Shown here: positions 23,887 to 32,298 of the stretch, one piece after another
How positions within the stretch are numbered: position 1 is the first letter of the stretch
How the letters are laid out: every line of letters starts with the position of its first letter
DNA from: Catellatospora vulcania
GTDB taxonomy: Bacteria > Actinomycetota > Actinomycetes > Mycobacteriales > Micromonosporaceae
Assembly (NCBI RefSeq): GCF_009720385.1
Contig: NZ_WARX01000001.1
Coordinates: 434,001 to 498,000 of the forward strand
Direction of reading: 5' to 3'
DNA length: 64,000 nucleotides
Notes under the pieces: model-generated
Database searches by the model: none
What the model was told of the DNA's origin: nothing
What the model saw: only the letters and a program-made list of their open reading frames with translations
Made by a program: the position numbers and the translations under genes

Positions 23887-25274
23887 CCCCGCTGGTCGTG
23901 CTCGACGTCGTCGGGCTGACCTCCCGCCTGCTGGAGCACATGCCCCGGCTGCGGGCGCTCGCCGACACCGGCTTCGCCGCCCCGCTCGGCACCGTGCTGC
24001 CCGCGGTCACCTGCTCGGCGCAGTCGACCCTGCTCACCGGCGTCATGCCGGCCCAGCACGGCATCGTCGGCAACGGCTGGTACTTCCGCGACCTCGGCGA
24101 GGTGCTGCTGTGGCGGCAGCACCACGCGCTGGTCGGCGGCGAGAAGGTCTGGCAGGCGGCGCGCAAGGCCCGCCCCGGCTACACGGTGGCCAACGTCTGC
24201 TGGTGGTACGCCATGGGCGCCGACGTCGACTGGACCGTCACGCCGCGGCCCGTGTACCGGGCGGACGGGCGCAAGGAGCCCGACTGCTACACCGACCCGC
24301 CGCAGCTGCACGACGCGCTCACCGCCGAGCTGGGCACGTTCCCGCTGTTCCAGTTCTGGGGGCCGGGGGCCGGCATCGCCTCGACCCGCTGGATCGCCGC
24401 CGCGGCCCGGCACATCATGGCCGCCCACTCACCCGACCTGACCCTGGTCTACCTGCCGCACCTCGACTACGACCTGCAGCGCTTCGGCCCGTACGGTCCC
24501 GAGGCCGCCGCGGCCGCGCGCGAACTCGACGAGGTGCTCGGTCCGCTGCTCGACGCCGCGCAAGCACGCGGGGCGACCGTGGTGGCGCTGTCGGAGTACG
24601 GCATCACGCCGGTGCGCCGGCCCGTGGACATCAACCGGGCGCTGCGGGCCGAGGGCCTGCTGCGCGTGCACACCCAGGCCGGCATGGAATACCTCGATCC
24701 GTGGACCTCGCGGGCCTTCGCCGTCGCCGACCACCAGGTCGCGCACGTCTACGTGGCCGATCCCGCCGACCGGGCCGTGGCCGCCAAGATCTGCGCGAAC
24801 CTCCCAGGCGTGGCCCAGGTGCTCGACGAGGCGGGCAAGGCCGCCTACGGCCTCGACCACCCCCGCTCCGGCGAGCTGGTCCTGGTCGCCGAACCGGACG
24901 CCTGGTTCACCTACTACTACTGGCTCGACGACACCAAGGCCCCTGACTTCGCCCGCCTAGTCGAGATCCACCGCAAGCCCGGCTACGACCCCGCCGAGCT
25001 GTTCTTCGACCCGGCCGCCCCCGCCGCCGCCAAACGCCGCGCCGCCACCGCCCTGCTCCGCAAGAAGGCGGGCATGCGCTACCTGATGAACGTCGTCGGC
25101 CTCGACGCGGGCGCCCGAGCCGTCCGCGGCTCCCACGGCCGCCTGCCCACCGACGCCGCCGACGGCCCCCTACTCATCTGCTCCGACCCGTCCCAGCAGC
25201 GTGACGCCTTCGCCGCCACCGACGTGAAACCCCTCCTCCTCCGCCTCGCCGGCCTCACCCCACCCACCTCCTAA
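23874..25274 (+). CDS. Alkaline-phosphatase-superfamily nucleotide pyrophosphatase/phosphodiesterase, EboF-like
   Basis: 466-aa metallophosphoesterase of the type I phosphodiesterase/nucleotide pyrophosphatase family. The start LVVLDVVGLT gives the first metal Asp, and TVLPAVTCSAQSTLLTG carries the Thr nucleophile. LVYLPHLDYDLQRFGP supplies further Asp/His ligands, VVALSEYGITPV the Glu/Tyr variant of the SDHG loop, and FAVADHQVAHVYV the last ligands. GTG 23874 has AGGAGG seven bases upstream, inside eboE. It closes the six-gene operon and probably removes a phosphate or nucleotide group late in the pathway. No signal peptide is visible. A palindrome-rich region follows. Confidence 0.83.
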   Translation: MDTVTPLVVLDVVGLTSRLLEHMPRLRALADTGFAAPLGTVLPAVTCSAQSTLLTGVMPAQHGIVGNGWYFRDLGEVLLWRQHHALVGGEKVWQAARKARPGYTVANVCWWYAMGADVDWTVTPRPVYRADGRKEPDCYTDPPQLHDALTAELGTFPLFQFWGPGAGIASTRWIAAAARHIMAAHSPDLTLVYLPHLDYDLQRFGPYGPEAAAAARELDEVLGPLLDAAQARGATVVALSEYGITPVRRPVDINRALRAEGLLRVHTQAGMEYLDPWTSRAFAVADHQVAHVYVADPADRAVAAKICANLPGVAQVLDEAGKAAYGLDHPRSGELVLVAEPDAWFTYYYWLDDTKAPDFARLVEIHRKPGYDPAELFFDPAAPAAAKRRAATALLRKKAGMRYLMNVVGLDAGARAVRGSHGRLPTDAADGPLLICSDPSQQRDAFAATDVKPLLLRLAGLTPPTS

Positions 25275-25298
25275 CCCCACGCCGCCGTCCCACCCGTG

Positions 25299-25363
25299 CC
25301 GCAACTCTTGAAGAGTCGCGGCTACGGGGTGGCCGTGAAGCCGCGACTCTTTAAGAGTTGCGG
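25299..25363. terminator. CCGCAACTCTT inverted repeat after the ebo operon
   Basis: 24-bp arms (25299-25322 and 25340-25363) with one mismatch. Each arm is itself nearly palindromic (AACTCTTGAAGAGTCG). It lies 25 bp past the EboF-like stop and is likely the operon terminator. A single-arm version lies at 30611-30633. Confidence 0.75.
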
Positions 25364-25385
25364 CAGGTGGGGGCGGGGTGAGAAC

Positions 25386-25523
25386 CTCGCCGGCCCGGTG
25401 CGGCGGTCGCACTCGGGCCGGCGAGACCTGGCGCCCATCTCCGGCGATCGCCGGTGGGATCGATGCAGGACGCCAGGTGCCATGTTCCCGGCGCGTCCAT
25501 TGTCCTAAACAGATGGACGCGCC
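25386..25523. other. Cluster of three further stem-loops between convergent genes
   Basis: Three perfect stems follow one another: CTCGCCGGCCCG (25386-25397 with 25414-25425), ACCTGGCG (25426-25433 with 25471-25478, enclosing the palindrome CCGGCGATCGCCGG at 25441-25454) and GGCGCGTCCAT (25490-25500 with 25513-25523). No ORF with coding bias is seen. A structured transcript or a terminator array is possible. Confidence 0.5.
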
Positions 25524-25545
25524 GGTACTCGGGTGGGCGGCAAGG

Positions 25546-27243
25546 TCAGGCGCAGGCCGCACCGTTGAGGCGTACGTTGCTCGGGGCCGGCGAGGACGGC
25601 CCGGTCGCGGTGAAGCCGATCGTCGCCGTGGCGCCCGCGGCCAGCGACGTGCTCCAGCTCGGCGCGGCCGCCGTGAACGTGGTGCCGCTCTGGGTGACCG
25701 TCGCGTTCCAGCCGTTGGTCAGCGCGACCCCGCTCGGCACGGTCCAGGTCACCGTCCACGGGTTGACGGCGCTGGTCCCGGTGTTGGTCACCCGCACCTC
25801 GGCCTGGTATCCGCCCTGCCACGAATTCGTGATCACGACGACCTTCGTGCAGGCCCCGGTGCCGGGGCTCGGCGGCGTCGAGGGTGACGCCGACGGCGAG
25901 ACCGACGGCGACGGCGGCCGTGAGGGGGAGACCGACGGCGACGGCGACGGCGGCCGGGACGGCGAGACCGACGGCGACGGCCCCGGGGTGGTCGGGTTCG
26001 GGTTGCCCGACGGCGGGTTCAGGTACGGCTGGAGGATGTTGTACTTCGTCTGGTTGATCGAGTACCAGTCGTCCAGCGCGATGCCGCCGGTGTCACCGGA
26101 GTTCGGGTTCCACGACCAGTACGTGAACGACAGCCCGTTCTCGCCGATGTAGGCCATCAGCTTGGTCAGCCACTGGGTGTCCAGCGGGTTGGCCAGCGTG
26201 CTGCCGAACTCGCCGACCAGGATCGGGGCGACGTTCTGCTTGGCCAGCTTGCCCCAGAAGAAGTCCCAGACCGCGGGCATGTTGTTCGGGAAGTTCGGGT
26301 CGTTGAACCACTTCTGCCGGTCGTACACGGAGATGCCGTACTCGTGCGGGGAGTAGACGAGCCGGTTGGCGACGTTCAGGCGGACAGGTTTGTCGATCGC
26401 GGCGGACAGGTTGCCGCCCCACCAGTCGCAGGCCATCGGGTCGTCGGGGATGTTGTCCCACTCGTTGGCGACGCCGCCGGACAGGCAGCTCACGCCCTCG
26501 ACGAAGATCAGCCAGTTGGGGTTGGCGGCGAGCACCGCGTTGCCGATGCGCTCGGCGGCCAGCCGCCAGTCGCGGGCCTGCACGTCGCAGCCCCAGCAGG
26601 CGCCGGTGGAGTTGGGCTCGGTGCCCTCGGCGTGCGGCTCGTTGAACAGGTCGGCGCCGATCACCGTCGGGTTGCCGGCGTACCGCTGGGCGAGCATCAC
26701 CCAGTCGGCGGTCATGCTGGCCTCGGAGACCGACGCGGTGTACCAGAGCGGGGTCTGCCCGGCCGCGGTCGGCCGGTGCCGGTCCAGGATCACCCGCATG
26801 CCCTTGGTGCCCGCGTAGGCGACCACCTTGTCGAGGATCTGCAGCGGCGAGTTGCCGACCAGGTCGGGGTTGGTGAAGTCGTTGATGCCGGTGGCGACCG
26901 CCCCGGCCTTGAGCGCGTCGCCGGAGTACGGCACGCGCAGGGTGTTGAAGCCCAGCGCGGCCATCCGGTCGAGCTGGCCCTTCCAGGTGGCGGGGGCGTT
27001 GGCCCACAGGCCGTGGAAGGTCTTGTTGTCGGTCTCCATGCCGAACCAGTTGATGCCGGTCAGGCGCACCGTGCGGCCGGTGCTGTCGACGATGTTGCGG
27101 CCGCTCGTGCGCAGGTATCCCGTGCCGGTGTCGGCACTGGCGGGTCCGGCCGAGAAGGTGATCGCCACGAGGGCGGTGGCTGCGGCGGCGAGCGCGGCGG
27201 CCAGGGCCGCGGTGAACGCGGTCGTGCGAGTCTTCCAACGCAT
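25546..27243 (-). CDS. Secreted GH5 endoglucanase with CBM2
   Basis: 565-aa extracellular cellulase. Signal peptide residues 1-~37 (RWKTRTTAFTAALAAALAAA to GPASA). The GH5 catalytic domain (~40-375) has VILDRHRPTAAGQTPLWYT, the acid/base Glu in ADLFNEPHAEG and the nucleophile Glu in PILVGEFGSTLA, with the aromatic SFTYWSWNPNSGDTGG near its end. A Pro/Ser-rich linker (~405-455, repeats of SPSVSPSRPP) leads to a C-terminal family 2 cellulose-binding module (~460-565), whose Trp residues include NSWQGGYQAEV and NPWTVTW, closed by ACTKV...GAACA cysteines. ATG 27243 gives a proper signal peptide. A terminator precedes it; I see no clear CebR box. Confidence 0.93.
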   Translation of the reverse strand: MRWKTRTTAFTAALAAALAAAATALVAITFSAGPASADTGTGYLRTSGRNIVDSTGRTVRLTGINWFGMETDNKTFHGLWANAPATWKGQLDRMAALGFNTLRVPYSGDALKAGAVATGINDFTNPDLVGNSPLQILDKVVAYAGTKGMRVILDRHRPTAAGQTPLWYTASVSEASMTADWVMLAQRYAGNPTVIGADLFNEPHAEGTEPNSTGACWGCDVQARDWRLAAERIGNAVLAANPNWLIFVEGVSCLSGGVANEWDNIPDDPMACDWWGGNLSAAIDKPVRLNVANRLVYSPHEYGISVYDRQKWFNDPNFPNNMPAVWDFFWGKLAKQNVAPILVGEFGSTLANPLDTQWLTKLMAYIGENGLSFTYWSWNPNSGDTGGIALDDWYSINQTKYNILQPYLNPPSGNPNPTTPGPSPSVSPSRPPSPSPSVSPSRPPSPSVSPSASPSTPPSPGTGACTKVVVITNSWQGGYQAEVRVTNTGTSAVNPWTVTWTVPSGVALTNGWNATVTQSGTTFTAAAPSWSTSLAAGATATIGFTATGPSSPAPSNVRLNGAACA

Positions 27244-27338
27244 TTCGGATTGCTCCATCCACAACGGACGTGCTTGATCGGGAAATGCGTGCCTGCCCTG
27301 GCTCCGGGTACATCGTGCACCGCCGATGGCGTACACAG

Positions 27339-27372
27339 CAAGGGGGCGGCCGCTCGCGCGACCGCCCCCTTG
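27339..27372 (-). terminator. Terminator hairpin after the DUF349 gene
   Basis: Perfect 11-bp stem CAAGGGGGCGG (27339-27349) with 27362-27372, just beyond the DUF349 stop at 27386 on the minus strand and upstream of the cellulase. It separates the two transcripts. Confidence 0.65.
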
Positions 27373-27385
27373 GTTCAGCTTCAGA

Positions 27386-28594
27386 TCAGCTCGACTTCTC
27401 CGCCAGCGCCAGGAAGTTCCTCTTGCCGGCCAGGGCCTGCTCGGCCTCCTTGATGCGCTTGGTGTCGCCGGCGGCCTGCGCCCGCTCCAGCCGCGCCTCG
27501 GCCTCGGCCACCTGCTCGCGCATCTGCTTGAGCAGCGGGTTCGCCGAAGGCTCGGTGCGCCGCCAGGCGGCGTCCATCGCGTCGCGCACCTTGTCCTCGA
27601 TCGCGCGCAGGCGGCGGTCCAGCCCGGCCACGTTCTCGCGGGGGACCCGGCCGGTGTCGTGCCACTGGCCCTGGATCTCGCGCAGCGCGTTCTGCGCGGC
27701 CTTCGGGTCGGCGTCCACGTCGATGGCCTCGGCCTGCGCCAGCAGCTCCTGACGGCGGGTCAGGGCCGCCTTCTGCTCGTTGTCACGAGCCGAGAAGACC
27801 TCGCTGCGGCGCGTGAAGAACGCGTCCTGCGCGGCACGGAACCGGTCCCACAGCTTCTGCTCGGCCTCCTTGGAGGCGCGCGGTGCGGCCTTCCAGTCGG
27901 CCATGAGCTCCTTGAGCCGGGCCGCGGTGGCCGCCCAGTCGGTGGAGTCGGCCAGCGTCTCGGCCTCGGCGACGAGGTCGTCCTTGGCGGTCTGGGCCTG
28001 CTTGCGGGCGGCGTCGAGGGTGGCGAAGTGGCCGCCACGGCGGCGGGTGAAGCTGTCCCGGGCGACCGAGAAGCGCTTCCACAGGTCACCGTCGGTCTTC
28101 TTGTCGACCCCGCGAATGGTCTTCCACTCGTCGAGGATCTCCTTGAACCGGTCGCCGGTCGCCTTCCAGCTGGTGGACTCGGCGGCGAGCTTCTCGGCCT
28201 CGTCGACCAGGGCGGTCTTGCGGGCGACAGCCTCGACCCGGGCGGCGTCACGAGCGGCCTTGGCCTCGCCCGCCTTCTCCTCGGCCAGGGTGGTCAGCCG
28301 GTCCAGCCGCGCGGCCAGGCCGTCGATGTCGCCGACGACGTGCGCCTCGTCCAGGCCGGCGCGCAGCCGCTTGACCGTGGTCAGGGTCTGCGAGGCGTCA
28401 GCGGCCCCGGACTTGAGACGGGTCTCGATGAGGTCGACCTCGGTGACGAGATCCTCGTACCGGCGGACGAAGTGCGCCAGCCCCTCTTCCGGGGTGCCGG
28501 CCTGCCATGATCCGACGGCGCGCTCGCCCGCGGCCGACTTCACCCAGACCGTGCCGTCCGCGTCCACCCGGCCATACGATGCCCAGTCGCTCAT
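27386..28594 (-). CDS. DUF349 domain protein
   Basis: 402-aa highly charged helical protein of the DUF349 family. Repeats of about 75 residues are visible with the recurring pattern W-K-A-x-G-R-F-K-E-I-L-D-E-W...D-x-x-L-W-x-R-F (SWKATGDRFKEILDEWKTI, DLWKRFSVARDSF; DWAATAARLKELMADWKAA, KLWDRFRAAQDAF; GQWHDTGRVPREN). Each forms a helical bundle. The C-terminal 70 residues are a coiled coil. No catalytic motif. The mycobacterial counterpart also lies between miaB and miaA, supporting orthology; the role is not established. It is divergent from miaA. Confidence 0.88.
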   Translation of the reverse strand: MSDWASYGRVDADGTVWVKSAAGERAVGSWQAGTPEEGLAHFVRRYEDLVTEVDLIETRLKSGAADASQTLTTVKRLRAGLDEAHVVGDIDGLAARLDRLTTLAEEKAGEAKAARDAARVEAVARKTALVDEAEKLAAESTSWKATGDRFKEILDEWKTIRGVDKKTDGDLWKRFSVARDSFTRRRGGHFATLDAARKQAQTAKDDLVAEAETLADSTDWAATAARLKELMADWKAAPRASKEAEQKLWDRFRAAQDAFFTRRSEVFSARDNEQKAALTRRQELLAQAEAIDVDADPKAAQNALREIQGQWHDTGRVPRENVAGLDRRLRAIEDKVRDAMDAAWRRTEPSANPLLKQMREQVAEAEARLERAQAAGDTKRIKEAEQALAGKRNFLALAEKSS

Positions 28595-28816
28595 GATGTG
28601 CCCATCCTCGTTCTTCCCGACCGAACCTCGCCATCACGTGCGAGGTCGCCGCCACAGCGCAGTTGACCCGTTCCACCGGGGAGAGTAGTTCGTCTCTCCT
28701 TCAGCATTGTCACAGGTCCGGCTGGACGCGCGGCGCGCGCCCAGGACAAGGTGACCTTACGGGGTCCGCGCCGACACCGCACCTGCTCCGCCCCGCTGAG
28801 CAGAGCACGATCCGAT

Positions 28817-28822
28817 TACGGT
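28817..28822 (+). promoter_or_regulatory. -10 element for leaderless miaA transcript
   Basis: TACGGT followed by exactly six bases and then GTG 28829; no Shine-Dalgarno sequence. Transcription probably begins on the start codon. Confidence 0.45.
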
Positions 28823-28828
28823 TGTCCC

Positions 28829-29758
28829 GTGCGGGTGAACGAGACAGGTGCGAAAACGGACGCAACGGTGATCGCGGTAGTCGGTCCCACCGCCGCGGGA
28901 AAGTCGGCGCTGTCCCTCGCGCTAGCCCACACCCTAGGCGGTGAGGTCGTCAATTGCGACTCCATGCAGTTCTACCGCGGCATGGACATCGGCACCGCCA
29001 AGCTCACCGTCGCCGAGCGCGAGGGCGTGCCGCACCACCTGCTCGACATCTGGCCGGTCACCGAGCCCAGCAGCGTCGCGGAGTACCAGCGGCTGGCCCG
29101 CGCGGCGATCGACGACATCCAGGCCCGCGGCCGGGTGGCGCTGCTGGTCGGCGGGTCCGGCCTGTACCAGAGGGCGGTGCTGGAGGACTTCTCCTTCCCG
29201 GGTACGGACCCCGACGTGCGCGCCCGCCTGGAGGCCGAGCTGGCCGAGGTGGGCCCCGGCCCGCTGCACGAGCGGCTGCGCGCGGCCGACCCGGTCGCCG
29301 CGGACAAGATCCTGCCGAGCAACGGGCGGCGCATCGTGCGCGCGCTGGAGGTGATCGAGCTGACCGGGCAGCCGTTCACCGCGTCGCTGCCCGATCCGGT
29401 ACCGGTGTACCCGGTGCTCCAGCTCGCCGTGGACCGCGCCGACCTCGACGTCCGGGTCGAGCAGCGGGTGGACAAGATGTGGGCCGACGGGCTGGTCGAC
29501 GAGGTGCGCCGGCTGCTGCCCGAAGGGCTCGCGGGCAGCCTGACCGCGTCGCGGGCGCTCGGCTACCAGCAGGTCCTGGCGTACCTTGACGGTAGGTGCA
29601 CCGAGCAGCAGGCCCACGACGACACCGTCACCGGGACGCGCCGCTTCGTCCGGCGCCAGCGCTCGTGGCTGCGCCGCGACCCCTCGGTACGCTGGCTCGA
29701 CGGCGCCGCCCCCGACCTGGTGGAGCAGGCGCTGCGGATGGTGAGGGAGACGCCGTGA
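28829..29758 (+). CDS. miaA: tRNA dimethylallyltransferase MiaA
   Basis: 309-aa enzyme transferring dimethylallyl to A37 of tRNA; its product is the substrate of MiaB. P-loop VVGPTAAGKSALS, then GGEVVNCDSMQFYRGMDIGTAK with the catalytic DSMQ, HHLLDIW, LLVGGSGLYQRAV, and the C-terminal TASRALGYQQVLAYLDG and RRFVRRQRSWLRRD tRNA-binding elements. GTG 28829 is chosen for its TACGGT spacing; a second GTG at 28835 is possible. Its TGA overlaps the dapF GTG (GTGA), so the pair is translationally coupled, as in other actinobacteria. Confidence 0.94.
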   Translation: MRVNETGAKTDATVIAVVGPTAAGKSALSLALAHTLGGEVVNCDSMQFYRGMDIGTAKLTVAEREGVPHHLLDIWPVTEPSSVAEYQRLARAAIDDIQARGRVALLVGGSGLYQRAVLEDFSFPGTDPDVRARLEAELAEVGPGPLHERLRAADPVAADKILPSNGRRIVRALEVIELTGQPFTASLPDPVPVYPVLQLAVDRADLDVRVEQRVDKMWADGLVDEVRRLLPEGLAGSLTASRALGYQQVLAYLDGRCTEQQAHDDTVTGTRRFVRRQRSWLRRDPSVRWLDGAAPDLVEQALRMVRETP

Positions 29759-30555
29759 AGTTCACCAAGGGGCACGGCACCGGCAACGACTTCGTGATCA
29801 TCGAGGATCTCGAAGGGACCGTCGAGCTGACGCCCGCCCTGGTCGCCGCCCTGTGCGACCGGCGCTTTGGCATCGGCGGCGACGGCGTGCTGCGGGTGCA
29901 GCCCTCGTCGGACCCCGGGGCTGTCTACTTCATGGACTACTGGAACTCCGACGGCTCGCTGTCGGAGATGTGCGGCAACGGCGTCCGCGTCTTCGCGCGC
30001 TACCTGCACACCACCGGCCTGGCCGGCGAGGAGATCCCGCTGTCGACGCGCGGCGGCCTGCGCACCGCGTACGTCGAGGGCGACCTGGTCCGGGTCGACA
30101 TGGCCCCGCCCGCGCTGCTCGGGGAGTCCACCGCCGTGATCGACGGGGTGAGCTATCCCGGGCTGGCGATCTCCATGGGCAACCCGCACCTGGTCTGCGA
30201 CGTGCCCGCCGAGGTGGCCGCGGCCGTCGACCTGTCCCGTGCCCCGGACACCGACCCGGCCCTGTTCCCGGCCGGGGTCAACGTCGAGTTCTCGGTCAAG
30301 CTGGGCGAGGACCACCGGCGCATGCGGGTGTACGAGCGAGGCTCCGGCGAGACCATGTCCTGCGGCACCGGCGCGACCGCCGTCGGCGTGGCCGCCCTGC
30401 ACACCTCCGGCCGCGACACCGGCACGATCACCGTCGACGTCCCCGGCGGCCGCCTCGAGGTCACCCGCGACGAGCGCACCTCCTGGCTGGCCGGCCCCGC
30501 CGTCCTCACGTACACCGGCGAACTGGACCCCACGGCCCTCGTCCGCCGCCCCTGA
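29755..30555 (+). CDS. dapF: Diaminopimelate epimerase DapF
   Basis: 266-aa PLP-independent epimerase converting LL- to meso-diaminopimelate for peptidoglycan and lysine. Two catalytic cysteines lie in SLSEMCGNGVRVFARYL and GETMSCGTGATAVGVAAL. The N-terminus FTKGHGTGNDFVI and the FSVKLG/RVYERGSGETMSCG context are typical. GTG 29755 overlaps the miaA stop (GTGA). A short CCGCGACTCTT palindrome follows at 30611, and the next gene is convergent. Confidence 0.95.
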   Translation: MKFTKGHGTGNDFVIIEDLEGTVELTPALVAALCDRRFGIGGDGVLRVQPSSDPGAVYFMDYWNSDGSLSEMCGNGVRVFARYLHTTGLAGEEIPLSTRGGLRTAYVEGDLVRVDMAPPALLGESTAVIDGVSYPGLAISMGNPHLVCDVPAEVAAAVDLSRAPDTDPALFPAGVNVEFSVKLGEDHRRMRVYERGSGETMSCGTGATAVGVAALHTSGRDTGTITVDVPGGRLEVTRDERTSWLAGPAVLTYTGELDPTALVRRP

Positions 30556-30610
30556 CGCCCGCCCGGCCCTGAGGCCCGGCGTCCCGCCGCGCCGGTCCGC
30601 GCTTCCACCT

Positions 30611-30633
30611 GCCGCGACTCTTTAAGAGTTGCC
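30611..30633. terminator. GCGACTCTTTAAGAGTTGC hairpin after dapF
   Basis: A 19-bp near-palindrome centred on TTTAAA with one G-U pair, matching one arm of the longer repeat at 25299-25363. It sits between the convergent dapF and malic enzyme genes. Confidence 0.55.
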
Positions 30634-30669
30634 GATCGGGGCCGGCCCGAGGCCCGGCTCGGGCGGTGG

Positions 30670-32112
30670 TCAGGACTCCGGGATGGGGGTGGGGTCGGAG
30701 TCGAGGAGGGAGGCGGTGGTGGACTGCTGGGCTACGGCGCGGATGGCGGCGGCTACGGCGGGGGCCACGCGGGGGTCGAAGACGCTGGGGACGATGACGC
30801 TCGGGTTGAGCTTCTCCTCGCCGACCACGTCGGCGATGGCCATCGCGGCGGCCAGGGCCATCTCCTCGGTGAACTCGCGGGCCTGGGCGTCGAGCATGCC
30901 GCGGAACACGCCCGGGAAGGCCAGCACGTTGTTGATCTGGTTGGGCTGGTCGGAGCGGCCGGTGGCGACCACGGCCGCGTGCTTGCGGGCCTCCCGGGGG
31001 TCGACCTCCGGGTCGGGGTTGGCCAGCGCGAACACGATCGCGTTCGGGGCCATCCGGGCGATGTCGTCGCCGGTCAGCAGGTTTGGGGCGCTGACGCCGA
31101 TGAAGACGTCCGCGCCGACGATCGCGCCGGGCAGGTCGCCGGAGTAGCTGTCTTTGTTCGTGTGCTCGACCAGCCACTGCCAGTTCGGGCCGAGGTTGGC
31201 CATGTCGCGGTGCAGAGCCCCGCGGCGGTCGTACGCGATGACGTCGCCGACGCCCTGCTTCAGCAGCAGCTTCATGATCGCGGTCCCGGCCGCGCCCGCG
31301 CCGGAGACGACGACCTTGACGTCGGCGAGCTTCTTGCCGACCACCCGCAGCGCGTTTGTCAGCGCGGCCAGCACGCAGATCGCGGTGCCGTGCTGGTCGT
31401 CGTGGAAGACCGGGATGTCGAGCATCTCGCGCAGCCGGGCCTCGATCTCGAAGCAGCGCGGGGCGGCGATGTCCTCCAGGTTGATGCCGCCGTACACCGG
31501 GGCGATCGCCTTGACGATCTTGATGATCTCCTCGGTGTCCTGGGTGTCCAGGCACACCGGCCACGCGTCGACCCCGCCGAAGCGCTTGAACAGGGCCGCC
31601 TTGCCCTCCATCACCGGCAGCGCGGCGGCCGGGCCGATGTTGCCCAGGCCGAGCACGGCCGACCCGTCGGTGACGACCGCGACGGTGTTGCGCTTGATGG
31701 TCAGGCGGCGGGCGTCCTCGGGGTTGTCGGCGATGGCCTGGCAGACCCGGGCCACCCCCGGGGTGTACGCCCGGGACAGCTCGTCACGCGTCTTCAGGTT
31801 GACCTTGGAGGTGACCTCGATCTTGCCGCCCAGGTGCAGCAGGAAGGTGCGGTCGGAGACCTTGCGGACCTCCACGCCCTCCATCGCCTCCAAGGTCTTG
31901 ACGACCTGGTCGGCGTGGGCGCTGTCGGCGGTGTCGCAGGTGACGTCGGCGACCACGCGCAGGTGGTCGGAGTCGACCACGTCGACCGCGGTGACGATGG
32001 CGCCCGCTTCGCCGACGGCCATGGTGAGCCGGCCGATCGCCGAGGAGTCGGCGATCACCGCCACGCGTACGGTGATGGAGTATCCGGCGCTGGGCAGGCG
32101 GGTAGTGGGCAC
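30670..32112 (-). CDS. NAD-dependent malic enzyme with N-terminal ACT domain
   Basis: 480-aa oxidative decarboxylase of malate to pyruvate. Residues ~10-85 form an ACT-like regulatory domain (ITVRVAVIADSSAIGRLTMAVG). The malic domain has LSRAYTPGVARVCQAI, TDGSAVLGLGNIGPAAALPVMEGKA (Tyr and Lys region) and VFHDDQHGTAICVLAAL (metal Asp pair). The NAD-binding domain has VVVSGAGAAGTAIMKLLL and FALANPDPE. GTG 32112 follows AAAGGCG; an ATG at 32145 (MKPTDSTKGDIV) is an alternative. It is divergent from hflX and convergent with dapF. Confidence 0.9.
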   Translation of the reverse strand: MPTTRLPSAGYSITVRVAVIADSSAIGRLTMAVGEAGAIVTAVDVVDSDHLRVVADVTCDTADSAHADQVVKTLEAMEGVEVRKVSDRTFLLHLGGKIEVTSKVNLKTRDELSRAYTPGVARVCQAIADNPEDARRLTIKRNTVAVVTDGSAVLGLGNIGPAAALPVMEGKAALFKRFGGVDAWPVCLDTQDTEEIIKIVKAIAPVYGGINLEDIAAPRCFEIEARLREMLDIPVFHDDQHGTAICVLAALTNALRVVGKKLADVKVVVSGAGAAGTAIMKLLLKQGVGDVIAYDRRGALHRDMANLGPNWQWLVEHTNKDSYSGDLPGAIVGADVFIGVSAPNLLTGDDIARMAPNAIVFALANPDPEVDPREARKHAAVVATGRSDQPNQINNVLAFPGVFRGMLDAQAREFTEEMALAAAMAIADVVGEEKLNPSVIVPSVFDPRVAPAVAAAIRAVAQQSTTASLLDSDPTPIPES

Positions 32113-32298
32113 GATGTCGCCTTTCGTGGAGTCAGTCGGTTTCATTTTCCCACTCCGTGGGCGGAGTGCCCGCACCGCCTGCTGAACCCCTCGGTAACAC
32201 CTGACGATGTCCGCCGCGTCGGGCGCGTAACAGAGGTGCGCTCCGGGTACTTCCGTGCCAACCTTGAAGCCGACAGATCGAGAGACGAAGGAGCAGAT

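Noticed and set aside
27244-27340. CebR-type operator (TGGGAGCGCTCCCA) before the cellulase
   Set aside because: I looked for it and did not find a convincing copy; only the DUF349 terminator lies nearby.
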